Translations under genes and position numbers: made by a program
The notes under the pieces: model-generated
The model's database searches: none
The model's input: the letters and a program-made list of their open reading frames with translations, nothing else
Told to the model about the DNA's origin: nothing
Source: Chondrus crispus
Taxonomy: Eukaryota > Rhodophyta > Florideophyceae > Gigartinales > Gigartinaceae
Assembly: GCF_000350225.1 (NCBI RefSeq)
Contig: NW_005179036.1
Location: 1 to 64,000 of the forward strand
DNA: 64,000 nucleotides
Direction: 5' to 3'
In this document: one piece after another, positions 53,288 to 63,904 of the stretch
How positions within the stretch are numbered: the first letter of the stretch is position 1
Layout: each line of letters starts with the position of its first letter

Positions 53288-54592
53288 TCAGGCAACGGCA
53301 TCCAGAGAGGTACTTGCAGATGCGCTCTCGGTTTGCGACGGCGTGTTTCCCTTCCCCATATCGGCGGCCGTACTCCACGCGGCCACTACCGCTTCGGGAA
53401 GATCTTCTTCCTTCGTCCATCGAGGGGAGCTTCGGCCACCAAGTTGTACCTGGAAAAGGCGGGTCTTCTCGCCGCTGTCTGAGACCGTCTCCTTCACGCT
53501 CTTTATTTTCCGTAGGAGCCGCAGGCTGTCAGGGAAAACCCCGTCCCTTGGGTCTCCGGTCTCCTTCGCCGCTATGTCTATCCTCCTTAAGCGGTTGGCA
53601 TGCACGCGTGCGGTTCGATTGCCTTGCTCAGAAATCAACGGGTAGCCGGTAGGGGATAATTTCTCCTGCACCACATAAGGTCCGATCCACGGCGGTGCGA
53701 ACTTATTCCCCTCAAGCGCGGCCAGGTCCGGTGTCCACACGAGTACACGATCACCCACAGCGAAGCTCGTACCCTTTATAGCTGCATTGTAGAGAAGAGC
53801 AGCAAGTTCCCTTTTAGCCTTCCCTCGACGCAGCAGCGACTCATGTAGACCCCTGAGGTGAGACCGGAGGTCGTACTGCTCCCCCGAAACTCGGTCTAAC
53901 TCTCCGGGTCCCTACGCCATAAATGGCTCGATGCCGAACATGGCCTCATACGGGCTCATTCCCGTTGCGCGACTCCTGCCGGAGTTATATCTGAAACACG
54001 CGAGGGACACGTGGTTGTCCCAATCGTCCTGCCCGGTGCTTACGAAACACGCCAGGTCCTGGGCAAGTGTGCGGTTGAACCTTTCAACGCACCCGTTGGT
54101 CTGCGGGTGGAAAGCGGACGTCGTAACCCTTCTCACACCCAGGGCGTCCGACATCCCTGACACCACTTTCCCAATAAAATTGGGCCCCCGGTCCGAAAGT
54201 AGGCATTCCATCGGACCAAAGATAGAAACCCATTCCCCCACTATTGCGGCTGCGATTGTCTCGGCCTTCTCGTCGGGAATTGCCACCGCCCGCGCGAAGC
54301 GTGTGAACGTGTCTACGAGGACGAGTATCTTGACATTCCCTCTCGAAGTCCTTGGTGTGACCGTCTGCATATCCACGACGACTTGCGAAAATCTGCGTAA
54401 AGGGTGATACACCTGCACAGGTGCGTTGCGTGTGGGCCTTGGAGCCTTCACGCCCGCGCATGCAACACATTCCCTTACTCTCGCTTGGGCGTCTTCCCTC
54501 CAGCCCGGCCACCAAAATTGGCCGGCAATCCTCTCCTGCGTACGACGAACGCCGTAGTGTCCGCAAAGTCGGGAACCATGAGCGAAGCTCAA
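53288..54592 (-). pseudogene. Element C integrase
   Basis: One frame with an in-frame TAG at 53912-53914. Upstream part: HHCC zinc region (HYGVRRTQERIAGQFWWPG ... CVACAG), VVDMQTVTP, LSDRGPNF and HPQTNGCVERFNR, giving D,D,E. Downstream part: GDRVLVWTPD and PPWIGPYVV, the GPY/F-like C-terminal module. Inserts the cDNA in intact relatives; here the stop separates the catalytic core from the GPY/F module. Confidence 0.8.
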
Positions 54593-54849
54593 AACTGAAG
54601 GAACAAGCGAGCGGGGGATGATAATCTGACAATTTCGACGACTGCTCTTGCGGAGAAGGCCTTGACGGTCGATGACGAATTTCCCCCTTCTTCGCTCCGT
54701 GCGTGCTCCAGTTCCTCAGAACATTCTTTTCCTTGCGCCGCGCGTAGCTCCTTTGTGGACAGTCCGCCGACAAGGGCCTGAGCCGATCCGGGCACTTCGA
54801 TGACCCCGCAGTCTCCTCCACGTCCACTGACCGCCCTATCACCCCGAAG

Positions 54850-56818
54850 CATCGCTGGCACATCGGCTTCTCCACGGCGTCCCTGCTCAGGGCGTCAGGT
54901 ACCACCATCGAAGCGCCGGGGGTGTACTTGACGGAGAATTCGAATTCTTGGACTTCGACCATCCATCGGGCGAGCCTACCCCTCGGCTCTTTCAGGCTCA
55001 TTAACCACTTTAGAGAAAGATGGTCCGTCTCAACAACCAGGCCTGGATCGCCGTGAAGGTAGCATCTCCACTTCCTAAGCGCATGCACAATCGCCAGGCA
55101 TTCTCGCTCCGTCACCGTGTACCCAACCTCTGCGTCTGTCATCTTGCGGCTTGTGAAGGCCACTGGTCTCCAACTGCTTGCGTCAGACTCCTGTAGGAGC
55201 ACACCTCCAATCCCGTACCCGCTTGCGTCCGTCAGCAGCCTCTTCGGGGCGCCTCTCCGCGGAGGGATCAGAAAGTCCGGGTGGCTCAGGGCACCCTTGA
55301 TGTGCCTCCAAGCTTCCGTTTGTGCATCGCCCCACCGCGAGCTCCAATCCGAAATAATGAGCTTTTTCCCAGGGGGCTTGCGCTTGTTGAAGCCCGTACC
55401 CCTGAGGACCGCATAAAGGGGTCTGGCGACATCGACGAAATGGTCGACAAACCCTACGAAGTAGTTTGCCAACCCCAAAACTCGCATGAGGTCCTCGCCA
55501 TTTTGCGGTTGCCGTAGGTCCCGGATGCCCTGCACATGCAGGTCAGAGGGCTTCATCCCCTGCCTTCCGATCTGATGCCGCAGCACCTCCACTTCCTGTA
55601 CCCCAAACGCGCACTTAGAAAACTTTAGCCGCCCCCCTGCCGCCAGAAACGTGTCAAGCACCGATTGTAAGCTCTCGAGGTGTTCCTGCGCCGTCTGCGT
55701 TCCCATACTGATATCATCCATGAAAGCCCAGACATCCCTGCCCTTCCGACTTTCCAAGATGGAATTCACCACTCGCTGGAACACCGCGGGTGAGTTCTTG
55801 AGTCCTTGCGGGAGGCGTACATACCTAAGTAGACCGATGACGGTCCGTATAGCGGTGTAGTCCCAAGATTCCTCTGCCAGGCTAACCTGAAAAATCCATC
55901 CTTCAGGTCAAACGTTGAGAAGACGCGCTTGCTGCCCATCCAGTCCAAAGTACAGCGTACGGCCTCCATTGGGTATGAATCCCCAACTGTAGCCGCGTTT
56001 AGGCCTCGAAAATCAGAAGTGACTCTCGTAGAACCGTCCTTTTATCGGACGAACACATGACATGCTGCCCAGGGAGAAGACGCGTGCTCCACGACTCCCA
56101 TCTTGAGGAGCCTCTGCATTGCTGTCCGCTCCAACTCGTCCTCCTTCGGAGATCTGCGTCGGACCGGGGAGCACACAGTCTTGGCGCCTTCCATCAGTGT
56201 GATGGTGTGTTGCACTCCTCGGATGTGTCCCAGGCCTTTCAAAACCTGGCGCCGTGTCCGTAAAATCTGTCGAAGCCTCCCTTGCAAAGACGTCTCTGGA
56301 TGAAAATGAGACAGATCTAACTCCCGAATTGCGTCATCCACATCCACATCCTCGATCGCCCCTGCTGTCTCGAGATCCAGCCGGATTTCCCGGCACCGTG
56401 ACACTCTGCCTTCCAGCTGCCGCCCGTCCGCCTTGATTTTGCCTCTCATGGTACCGAGGTTGAGGATTAGGCCGTGCCTTCTCCAAAATTGACTCCCAAG
56501 TAGTAGTTTGGAAGGCAAACGCGATGCAACTCGTACCGACTCCAAAAAAAATCCCCCCCAAAGTCTGAAACGCAGCGTTCCCCTTCCACAGACGCCCATT
56601 TCATTCTCATCTGCTGTCACAGCACGGGAACAATCTGTCATCCATACTCCGCCGTGGTCCTCGAACAACCTCCGGTCGACCCACACGGACCGCGCCCCGG
56701 TATCCAGAGGAACCCAGAGGGCTTCCTCACCGACATCTACCTGTACGGCGATATCTTCGAGACCACAGGGACCATCGTCAGCGCAGCGACATAGAGGCTC
56801 CGCGTCCGCTAGCGGCAC
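54850..56818 (-). pseudogene. Element C protease, reverse transcriptase, RNase H
   Basis: The frame from 56818 carries the protease (PLDTGARSVWVD) and reaches VFVR, then a TAA at 56042-56044, and continues in frame with KDGSTRV and FSTFDLKDGFF. A frame change near 55780 leads to the RT palm with FMDD in place of YxDD (~55720), LGLANYFVGFVDHF, RNase H (LTDASGYGIGG, TVTERECLAIV, ETDHLSLKWLM) and PDALSRD, the usual RH end. After ~54870 this frame leaves the coding phase. Not functional as read. Confidence 0.78.
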
Positions 56819-56835
56819 CGCCGTGCCACTAGTCG

Positions 56836-57144
56836 CTAGTTCCGGTTGGGCAGTTGCGCCTCGCGACCCAAGGCGCTCGCCCTCCCTTTCCCCATGGTCG
56901 GCACTCCCTTGCTCCGTGACCGGAGAATTTTCTCAGGACAGTCTGCCGCAAGGTGTCCCTTGATGCCGCAGCGGTAACATTTTGCTGTCTCGATCCAGTC
57001 TCCTGGTGACCCTCCCTTGACCTGCCCACCAATCGGAGCGGCCGTCCCGCGGTCCGCGTCTGCCGCCCTTTCGGAAGTTTGCTGTACGCGCTCATGTTGG
57101 AACCGCGTCCGATTAATTTCGGATGCTCTTGCTAGCGTTATCAT
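56836..57144 (-). CDS. Element C nucleocapsid zinc knuckle
   Basis: Opens at the ATG of an ATGA overlap with the gag stop (57141-57144). Holds a canonical CX2CX4HX4C knuckle (CYRCGIKGHLAADC, about 56953-56994). The arrangement equals that in element A: gag stop and knuckle start share four bases, -1 frame. Confidence 0.7.
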   Translation of the reverse strand: MITLARASEINRTRFQHERVQQTSERAADADRGTAAPIGGQVKGGSPGDWIETAKCYRCGIKGHLAADCPEKILRSRSKGVPTMGKGRASALGREAQLPNRN

Positions 57145-58064
57145 GGAAACACGGCATGTGACTTCGTCAATTGTTCCGGAATAGACAATGCCAAATTGCG
57201 CATATTTGCGGGTAGTGACTGTACGAAGCGATCCAGCATGATCTCATCGGAGATCGTGCTGGGGAGCATCAGGGCTGATGCTCGCACACGGCCAGCAAAA
57301 TCACTAACCGTCTCCTTGCCTTCTTTCCAACTGACAGTATCGAACTGTAGACGGAGAGCCCTTCTATGGCCTGCATTGCATAGTCGCGGACGTAGTTCCT
57401 GCCACAGCTCTTCTGCCGTAGACTCCAAGTTTTCCGCAGCGACTGATTCGTAGATCGCCAAAGCGCTTCCTGAAAAAGCACAAGGGAGAAGGCGGCGATG
57501 GTCTCCGGCCATGACTGGGAAATCATGACAGAGCCGGTTCCACGCCTTTTGTGCCGCAAAAAAATTGCCGTCGCCGGGCTTATCAATTCGAACTGGTTCC
57601 ATTGCACTAGAGTAAATCTTGAAGGCTGCATGGGGCTGCAGAACATTTCGATTGTGCTGAACGACCTGTTGTGCTTGTGTGAACTCAACAGATTGGTTGG
57701 AGCCACATCCTTCATCGGGTTCCTTCTCGACAATTGCACCCTTCTTGACTGTGCTTCTGTCAAGCCGCATACATGTCTCGACCGCGACGCTGAGGTCGGT
57801 CACGGAGTCTCCGACCTGTACCACAGCGGCTGTGTTTCGGCTCAAGTGCTCCAGTATCTTGCCCATGGCGTCCTTGACCGAGACCAAGGCCTGAAGCAAT
57901 ATTTCATTTCGATTTAGCTCAGCTCGGAGAACGCTTTGCCGTGTCGCGGCTGCGGCAGGTCCCGCAGGAGTCACTGGGCTGACAGCTTCTGCCACTGACG
58001 GGCGCTCGTCCGCGCCAACGCCCCAACGTTCATGTTCCGGATTGTGGTTTCCGTCCGGACTCAT
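57141..58064 (-). CDS. Element C gag
   Basis: ATG 58064 (frame open to a GTG at 58106). Coiled-coil-prone N-terminal third, then a capsid-like retrotransposon-gag pattern: WNRLCHDFPVMAGDHRRLLPCAFSGSALAIYE, WQELRPRL, LQFDTVSWKEGKETVSDFAGRVR and MLDRFVQSLPANMRNLAL. Forms the particle in intact elements. No internal stop. Confidence 0.75.
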   Translation of the reverse strand: MSPDGNHNPEHERWGVGADERPSVAEAVSPVTPAGPAAAATRQSVLRAELNRNEILLQALVSVKDAMGKILEHLSRNTAAVVQVGDSVTDLSVAVETCMRLDRSTVKKGAIVEKEPDEGCGSNQSVEFTQAQQVVQHNRNVLQPHAAFKIYSSAMEPVRIDKPGDGNFFAAQKAWNRLCHDFPVMAGDHRRLLPCAFSGSALAIYESVAAENLESTAEELWQELRPRLCNAGHRRALRLQFDTVSWKEGKETVSDFAGRVRASALMLPSTISDEIMLDRFVQSLPANMRNLALSIPEQLTKSHAVFP

Positions 58065-58143
58065 GTCGGCCCTTTGTCCAGAATTCACTCCCGACGCAAG
58101 TTTCACGTTCGTTGCTCGGTTGACTGCACTTACAAATTCGTAA

Positions 58144-58633
58144 TGTTGTGCCCGGTCCCTTGGGCACCGTCAAATCAAGTTTTATTTGCTGGCCAGAGGC
58201 TGTTGGCGGGAATCTACCCGGTGCAAGCCTCCGCTCGTCGAGAATCCACTCGACTTCTCAGGAATCCACCTGATCTCGGCCTCTCCAATTCACTTGATGC
58301 CCTTCTCCTTTTTCTCGTCCCCCTGCCTCCACGGGATCCTTTTATGTTACCTACCCTGCGCCCTCTCGCCACGTCAAGCGCTCGGAACGCTGTCTCCCTC
58401 GCTCCGTCTCCCATCCCCCGCGACCCCCTGGCCCCACACATGACCCCCCTGCGCCCCTTTTCCCCTTTGCACAGTCCCCGCCCTTTCTCTTCGCGTCCTC
58501 CCCGCGGCTCCGCTCCCTACTTCCAGGCGCAATTCCCCCGTTGGCCGGTGCTCGTCCGTGACCACGCTTATTTCCTTTCACAGGCATTGCCGCCCTTTCA
58601 GAGAGCTTTCGACACGTGTACTGAAGCGCAACA
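58144..58633 (-). repeat. Element C right (5') LTR
   Basis: 490 bp; partner of 52725-53214. Transcription of element C would start here, running left. Confidence 0.92.
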
Positions 58634-60007
58634 GACCAGTTCATTGTTTGCCCCTTGAACACACCAGACAGAAAACAAAGAGGCTCGTGATGTTGGTCCT
58701 CTATTTGGACCCGTCGTTCATGGTCGGGGACCTGTGTAAGTATAGCTGCCCAGTGGGTGTCCGATGCATCTGTGAAGAGACACATGGAATGTCCCCTCAT
58801 TGGGTGGGCAAGCTTGACTGAGGCGGCGAGTTGTGTTTTGATGTTAGCGAAAGCTGCATCATGTTCGGCGCCCCACTCGTCGGCAATGTAAATTTTGCGA
58901 ACTGCCAGCTTTGTTCGTTTTCCGGCCTTGGCGTATGCGGATTCCAGTAGATTATGGAGAGGAGCGATTCTCACTGCGTATGCTGGTATACTGTTTCTCA
59001 TCCAGTTGGTGGCACATAGGAGTTGTTGAAGCTCGTCTGCCTTTGTCGGCCTTTGCATGGACAACAGCGATTCAAAATTGCGCGGGATGGTACTGTACGC
59101 CTTCTTTGGTAATGCTCCCGCAAAATCGGGCTGCATTAGTGAAGAGGAAACATTTTTCGGCATGTACCTTGACCCCCACTTCGGTGCATACGCGAAAAAA
59201 TTCGCCCATGTGATCCAAAAGCGCTCGTTCATCCTTTGCGTTGAATAGAAAATCGTCGATCCATTGCAGCATGTTAGTGACGCGTCCGTCGAACTTTTCT
59301 TGAAGCACTGCTAGGAAATGGTTGCCAGAATCGGTACCTCCTTGAAGGAGTCGTTTTGATGAGTAAACGCCGATTGGTGTTTGGATTGACATGATCTCCT
59401 GACTTTCCTTGGACAGTGGTACTTGCTAATACCCGTGAGCGAGGTCCAGGTTTTGCGAAACAAGTACTGCCGTCGATATCCTGAAAGTGTGACTCCAGGT
59501 GTGGCATCGCAAACGTAATTGGAACAGTCCTGGCGTTTGATCCCGCAGATCCACTGTAAAACGTAGCCTTGACGAGCCTGGTTTTGTAACTGCGAGTGCA
59601 GGACTAGCCCAACGTGCCTTCGGGTTCTTGTAGATAGCTTCCACCGCTTCCAGCTCTTTGATTGTTCGCACGATAAAATCGCGTTGTTGAGAGGCATATC
59701 GACGTTGAGGGGAGCGATATGGGTGATCATTCTCGACAAGGGTGATCCGAAGTTGCTCGACTTTAGCTGGAGGATCAGGACCCAGTTTGATGCGAAAAAT
59801 ATCTCGGTAATCCTCCAGCATCTTGGTGAGGCGCGATAGCCCTTCTTCTGTAAGTCTATTGCTCTGGGCTTCGCCGAGCATTTTGGAAAAAGCAGAATCG
59901 ATGGAGTCTTTCGAATCTTTGCCTATACCGGCGGCTAATGCTTCTGGTAATTCTATTGGGTCGTCGTCAGTTGATTGGTAGGCGAGTCCCCTGTAGTTCA
60001 TCGTCAA
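58634..60007 (-). pseudogene. Element B reverse transcriptase and start of RNase H
   Basis: Pieces in three frames: 60007-59430 (LTEEGLSRLTKMLEDYRDIF, RRYASQQRDFIVRTIKELE, FTVDLR), then a messy stretch 59540-59390 with at least two frame changes (MPHLESHFQDIDGSTCFA), then 59392-59072 with the catalytic box QWIDDF and KCFLF, then 59232-58634 with LLCATNWMRNSIP and RNase H FTDASDTHWAAI. Element C cuts it at 58634. The WIDD box, like WLDD in element D, departs from the usual Y at the first position. Confidence 0.75.
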
Positions 60008-60027
60008 GAACTTAGCGTGTCCAGATT

Positions 60028-61359
60028 TTATGTTGGAGATGTCCTGATTGTGAACGACTTCACGAGAAGATTGAAACCGATTGCTTTCAAAAAAGGGCGC
60101 CCCAAAAGCACCTCGTTCATTTCTTGGTCAGTTACAAAGAACTCGATCCCACGGATACGAACAGGGATATTAGAGCCCGGTAAGAAAATGGTGATGGAAA
60201 GAACTACCGACCGTGACGCTGAGAACTTCACAGTAGGGTCGGTTTTGAAGGCGCTCTCTAAAACCATGGGTGAGTCAAATTTTTTGATGTTGATAATGGT
60301 ATCCGCTGTTGAAAGCTTGGCGGCTGTTGCCGCAGAGATCGCGCTGAAATCTGCCCCCGTGTCGCCGAGAGCGATAGCCGAGACCTTGTCTTCGATTAGG
60401 ATTCGGCACCGTCCTTCTTCAGCATTCGGCGGTTGGGTTATGTCGGTGTACGGGTTAATAGACTTAGCGGATTTATTTTTCTTCTTTGAGTCGTAGAAAT
60501 CTTTAAAAAGCTGCTTCTTCTCTTCAGGGGAGGTATTGATACAATCTTTGAGACGATGCGTTCCGTCGCAATTCGGGTTTAGACAACCGTCAGTCAATTG
60601 CTTCGATTCTACGTCTTTGCGTTGGCCTCTCTTGCCCGAACCTTCACCATACTTTTGCTTTTTTAAGCTCTTCTCGACATCAGCTCCACGACCGGTGTTG
60701 CGGTCATGTTTCTTGTTCTGCTTCATTCCGAGGATCGCCTCCTCGAAATCTCGAGCAAGAACTGCTTGCGCAACGAGATGCTTCTTGAAATGCGCGATAG
60801 AGCCGCGCTCATCCTTAGACCAATATTTGCGTTCGTCCTTGATCTTCTTGCGCAGGATAGCTGGCTCTACCTTTTCTTGTAACATGTCGATTACCTTAGT
60901 TGAATTCTCACAGTCTTTGAGAACATCGGACTCTTTCTGCTGATCAATCGCGCGGACGGCATCGACACAGAAAGTGGGAGCAGCACCAGCCGGATCTTCG
61001 TTGCATAATTTGTACTTGACAGAATTCACGGCGGTCTTGAGTCTGGTTCCAATACCGCGAGAAGACATGGCGAGTTGGGCGTCAAACCAGTCTTTGACTT
61101 CTTCCGTAGTCGCTTCTTCCACAGAGAACGCTCCTTCTATTTCACCCATGATGCATCAGGCATGGAGAAGGTTGTCGTCCATGCAGTGACGGATTGACGC
61201 CATCTTGATTTGGTTGTCTTCACTTCTTTCCTTATTCACGTCGGAAACTTTTCGTGAATACATCGAATACTTTGTTTCGAATTCGATAAGGTCAGGTTGC
61301 GTCAGTTTCGTAATTTTCGGAGCCTGCATGAAGCTAACCAGCCCATAGTCCGATGCCAT
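60028..61359 (-). pseudogene. Element B gag and protease
   Basis: ATG at 61359; in-frame TGA at 61156-61158; the same frame restarts at ATG 61149 and runs to 60028 (373 codons). A Lys/Glu-rich capsid-like part, then a knuckle-like CX4CX4HX4C segment (CLNPNCDGTHRLKDC, ~60545-60590), then an aspartic protease: ALGDTGADFSAI (~60365), with LLGRPFL near its end. Gag and protease are in one frame here, unlike elements A and C. Non-functional in its first part unless the TGA is read. Confidence 0.72.
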
Positions 61360-61416
61360 GTTCACGCAAACGACGCGTCGCCACCCGCACAAAATGCTCT
61401 TAGAACTAAAGCGCTT

Positions 61417-61709
61417 TAATGGATTGTCTGGGCGTACCGACGCGCGCGCGGTAGGCAAGGAAAAGGGCACGACCTCAGAAAGTTGCGGAGATCGATTCCC
61501 CCAAGCTGGAGCTCAGCTTGGGATTTTATGTTCAACTCGGACCCTGACCGGACCCCGACTTGGACCGACCCCTGGCCCTATGTTGGCCGGCCGAACGTGG
61601 GTTGCTCTCCTCACTAGCGCACCCTGGGTGGAAAAACTGATTGCAGGGTAACCCTTACTAATTTTTCCAAACCCTTACTAATTTTCCCAAGAACTCGGGT
61701 GTCGCAACA
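61417..61709 (-). repeat. Element B right (5') LTR (293 bp)
   Basis: Reads TAATGGATTGTC ... GTCGCAACA on plus. It contains two units of the 19-bp repeat that is triplicated in the left LTR. Outer flank is ATGCC. Confidence 0.88.
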
Positions 61710-63187
61710 ATGCCCCGAAGAAATGCATAGAAGATAGATAACTCCTGATACCTCAAATGATTTGTAACGTGGAGAATTGCATTGTGACGAAACCAGAATG
61801 CTTCCGTGATGTCGGTGCGAGCAGTCCGAGAAAGAAAATGAAATCCTAGAATAGGGAGGAGGCACGAGAACAGAATAGTTTCAACAAAGTGTGATCTATT
61901 GGGCCCCTTGCAAAAGCGCTGCTGTATTTTTTCCCTTAAGAGCTTACCAACTTTGATTTTATCATCTGTAACAAAATCTGTCGTGCGATCATATACCACT
62001 CCTCGATATGCAGAAGTCTTCTGTGTGCTTGCGAGCGCTGGAGTGGGGTTTTGCTGGCTGGATTTAGAATTTGTTGTCCGTTTGCCACAGTGTGGTGCAG
62101 AAGAATCAGAAACAATAGGCTTTTGCATCGCTGAATCGTGCAAGCTTTTCACCACCTCTGCAACACTGGGTTCTTCAAGCGCAACCATATCGCCCAAATT
62201 AATTGTCATCGCATACGCTAGATTAAATAGAACAGCTCTATTGTTACGTGAATGGCTGTAAGACAAGAAATTTTCGACCTGAGATTCAGAAAGACCCGCG
62301 CATGATGCTAGTTCCTGAAGTCCCAGCCCGTCTATCATCTCCTTACAAATAGAATACATTGCCTGTTTCTCCGTATGGAAAAATCCAACAAAAGGCACCA
62401 ACCACTCGTGCAATGCGGGGCTTGTAGAGATCTCCCTGTTATTACCGCCTGCCTTCCTCCATGATTCTAACCCAAGCTGCACAAAGTACTTGTAAGATGT
62501 TTGATCGCCAGACACCACAACATACTTTGGGCTTCCAATTGTTCCAGGGTGCACATTGTCTTGAACGAGTTGTAAAAATCGTCCAACTGTTAGGACGTCT
62601 GCTGCACTATCCCGACTAATCTCGACATACACGACGTGCTGGTCGTTCATCCTTTCATGGGATTGTGCTGCTTCTCCGTGACCTTTAAAGCAAGACAGAA
62701 TTGGAGTTCTAAAGTTCACCGGAGGGCACTGCTTCCCAAAGTTGGAAGCAGAAAATGTGGCAGTATTATGATCATCAGTACTGGAACCCTGGCTTGGTTT
62801 GAACTCCTTTCCACCGAGGAGCTGATTCCGATATAAACAAACCACACCAAACACCACGTCATTGAATCGCGATAGTATAATTTCATGTTCTTTTGTGGAA
62901 AAACCTTTGGCAAAGTCGTCCCTACTACCATGAAAGGACGCAGGATGCCACTGCCACGCACGCTGTCTTTTTTCTTCCCTGCCTATACTGTTACTTTCTG
63001 CATTCTTCCTTTTGCTGTTATATGCTTGAAGCAAGGAACCATTCACCTTTGGCATTTCTTTCCCGTCTACCTTCACGGCGTGAAGTGGTTTTATGTCCCA
63101 ATTGTCGAATTGGAACATGGGAATTGCCACAGCGTCCATGCGCGATACATCCCATGGACCGATCCGCTCCCTCTCAGCAATGAGCTT

Positions 63188-63248
63188 CTGCCGGTACGTG
63201 TCCGTAGTCGTATGATGCCACTATACCCATTGCATTCAGAAAGCTTAC
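63188..63248 (-). other. Predicted 61-nt intron
   Basis: Donor GTAAGC, acceptor CGGCAG on minus. Its removal joins ...SPSF to KLIAERERIGPW in phase, linking two frames that otherwise end in a stop. Confidence 0.6.
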
Positions 63249-63669
63249 AAAGGACGGACTTATCTCACAGATCCCAGCGACTGATAGTGATACTGTAAGA
63301 GGCCCGCCAACCCCATTGGTTTTAGCAAAGACTGTCTGTTCAATTATCTTCAATGCCCTTGCTGAGATAAGATGGTCTGTTCTGCTGTACTCCCTGTTAG
63401 GGTCGTTTAGTGCCTCCTCGATAGAAGGCGACGGTAGTTCCGTAGTAGCATTCGAAAGAGGAAAGAATGATTGAATATTATTGCCAGTCGATAACCCTGT
63501 TATTTTCCACGAAGTGAGCCGCTTGTCCGATACAATGGACATGACCAAATCCCTCCACAGTTCCTTAGGAATGGACGCCACCTCGGACGTAAGTGTCCAT
63601 TCACCTGCCCAGTATCTATCCCTACTGCTCACAAAATGTGTGGCAAGCTCCTGAAGTATTTCTCGCATT

Positions 63670-63711
63670 CTGGTCATGGTAGGCCGTATTGATTTCAAAG
63701 CTTTGCCTTAC
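63670..63711 (-). other. Predicted 42-nt intron
   Basis: Donor GTAAGG, acceptor GACCAG on minus; multiple of three; its removal deletes an in-frame TAA and joins FERSK to MREIL. Short, so less certain than the 61-nt intron. Confidence 0.45.
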
Positions 63712-63904
63712 TTGGACCGCTCGAATGCAATACCAGAAAATAGTTGCTCCACGACTGCCACTGGCACATAACACCGCAATTTATGGCTGCGCTTCTTCAG
63801 AATTATCCCATTGGCTGCTAGGACCATCCCTAATCTCCTCTGTAACGTCCGGTCATCTATGGGAAAAGAATAGATAGACTGCCCCTTGTAGTACAATTCT
63901 GTAC

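Larger units (their letters stand above)
52725..58633 (-). mobile_element. Element C: Ty3-type LTR retrotransposon inside element B
   Basis: 490-bp LTRs (TGTTGTGCCC...GCGCAACA) and 4-bp duplication GACC at 52721-52724 and 58634-58637. Minus-oriented like its host. LTRs differ at about seven sites by eye, yet the coding region has several frameshifts and stops. Confidence 0.9.
39305..61709 (-). mobile_element. Element B: Ty3-type LTR retrotransposon hosting elements A and C
   Basis: Minus-oriented. Flanked by the 5-bp duplication ATGCC (39300-39304 and 61710-61714). LTRs start TAATGGATTG and end GTCGCAACA on the plus strand, that is TGTTGCGACACC...CCATTA on the element strand. Removing A (39566-50785) and C (52725-58633) restores one element of about 5.3 kb: gag-protease, RT, RNase H, integrase and chromo-like tail. 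Several frameshifts and stops mean it cannot move by itself. Confidence 0.85.
61710..63896 (-). pseudogene. 5' part of an unknown intron-containing gene, split by element B
   Basis: Three frames join cleanly through two GT-AG introns: 63670-63711 (42 nt, removes a TAA) and 63188-63248 (61 nt, restores phase). The frame stays open upstream of 63896 into the palindrome at the window end, so the start is missing. The product includes DVSRMDAVAIPMFQFDNWD, VVSGDQTSYKYFVQLG, LVPFVGFFHTEKQAMY, an LSYSHSRNNRAVLFNLAY segment and HNAILHVTNHLRYQELS. A GDQ...FH...FW..HN arrangement loosely recalls DUF6589-type proteins (weak). At 61715 element B interrupts; on the far side (39304 leftward) the frame continues as PTVVVDELYNKRPG. 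The host gene was therefore intact up to this point when B arrived. Confidence 0.6.

Noticed and set aside
58144..58633. Open frames on both strands through the element C LTR
   Set aside because: The C-rich LTR lacks stops in several frames; the same frames appear in both LTR copies and end at the LTR border.
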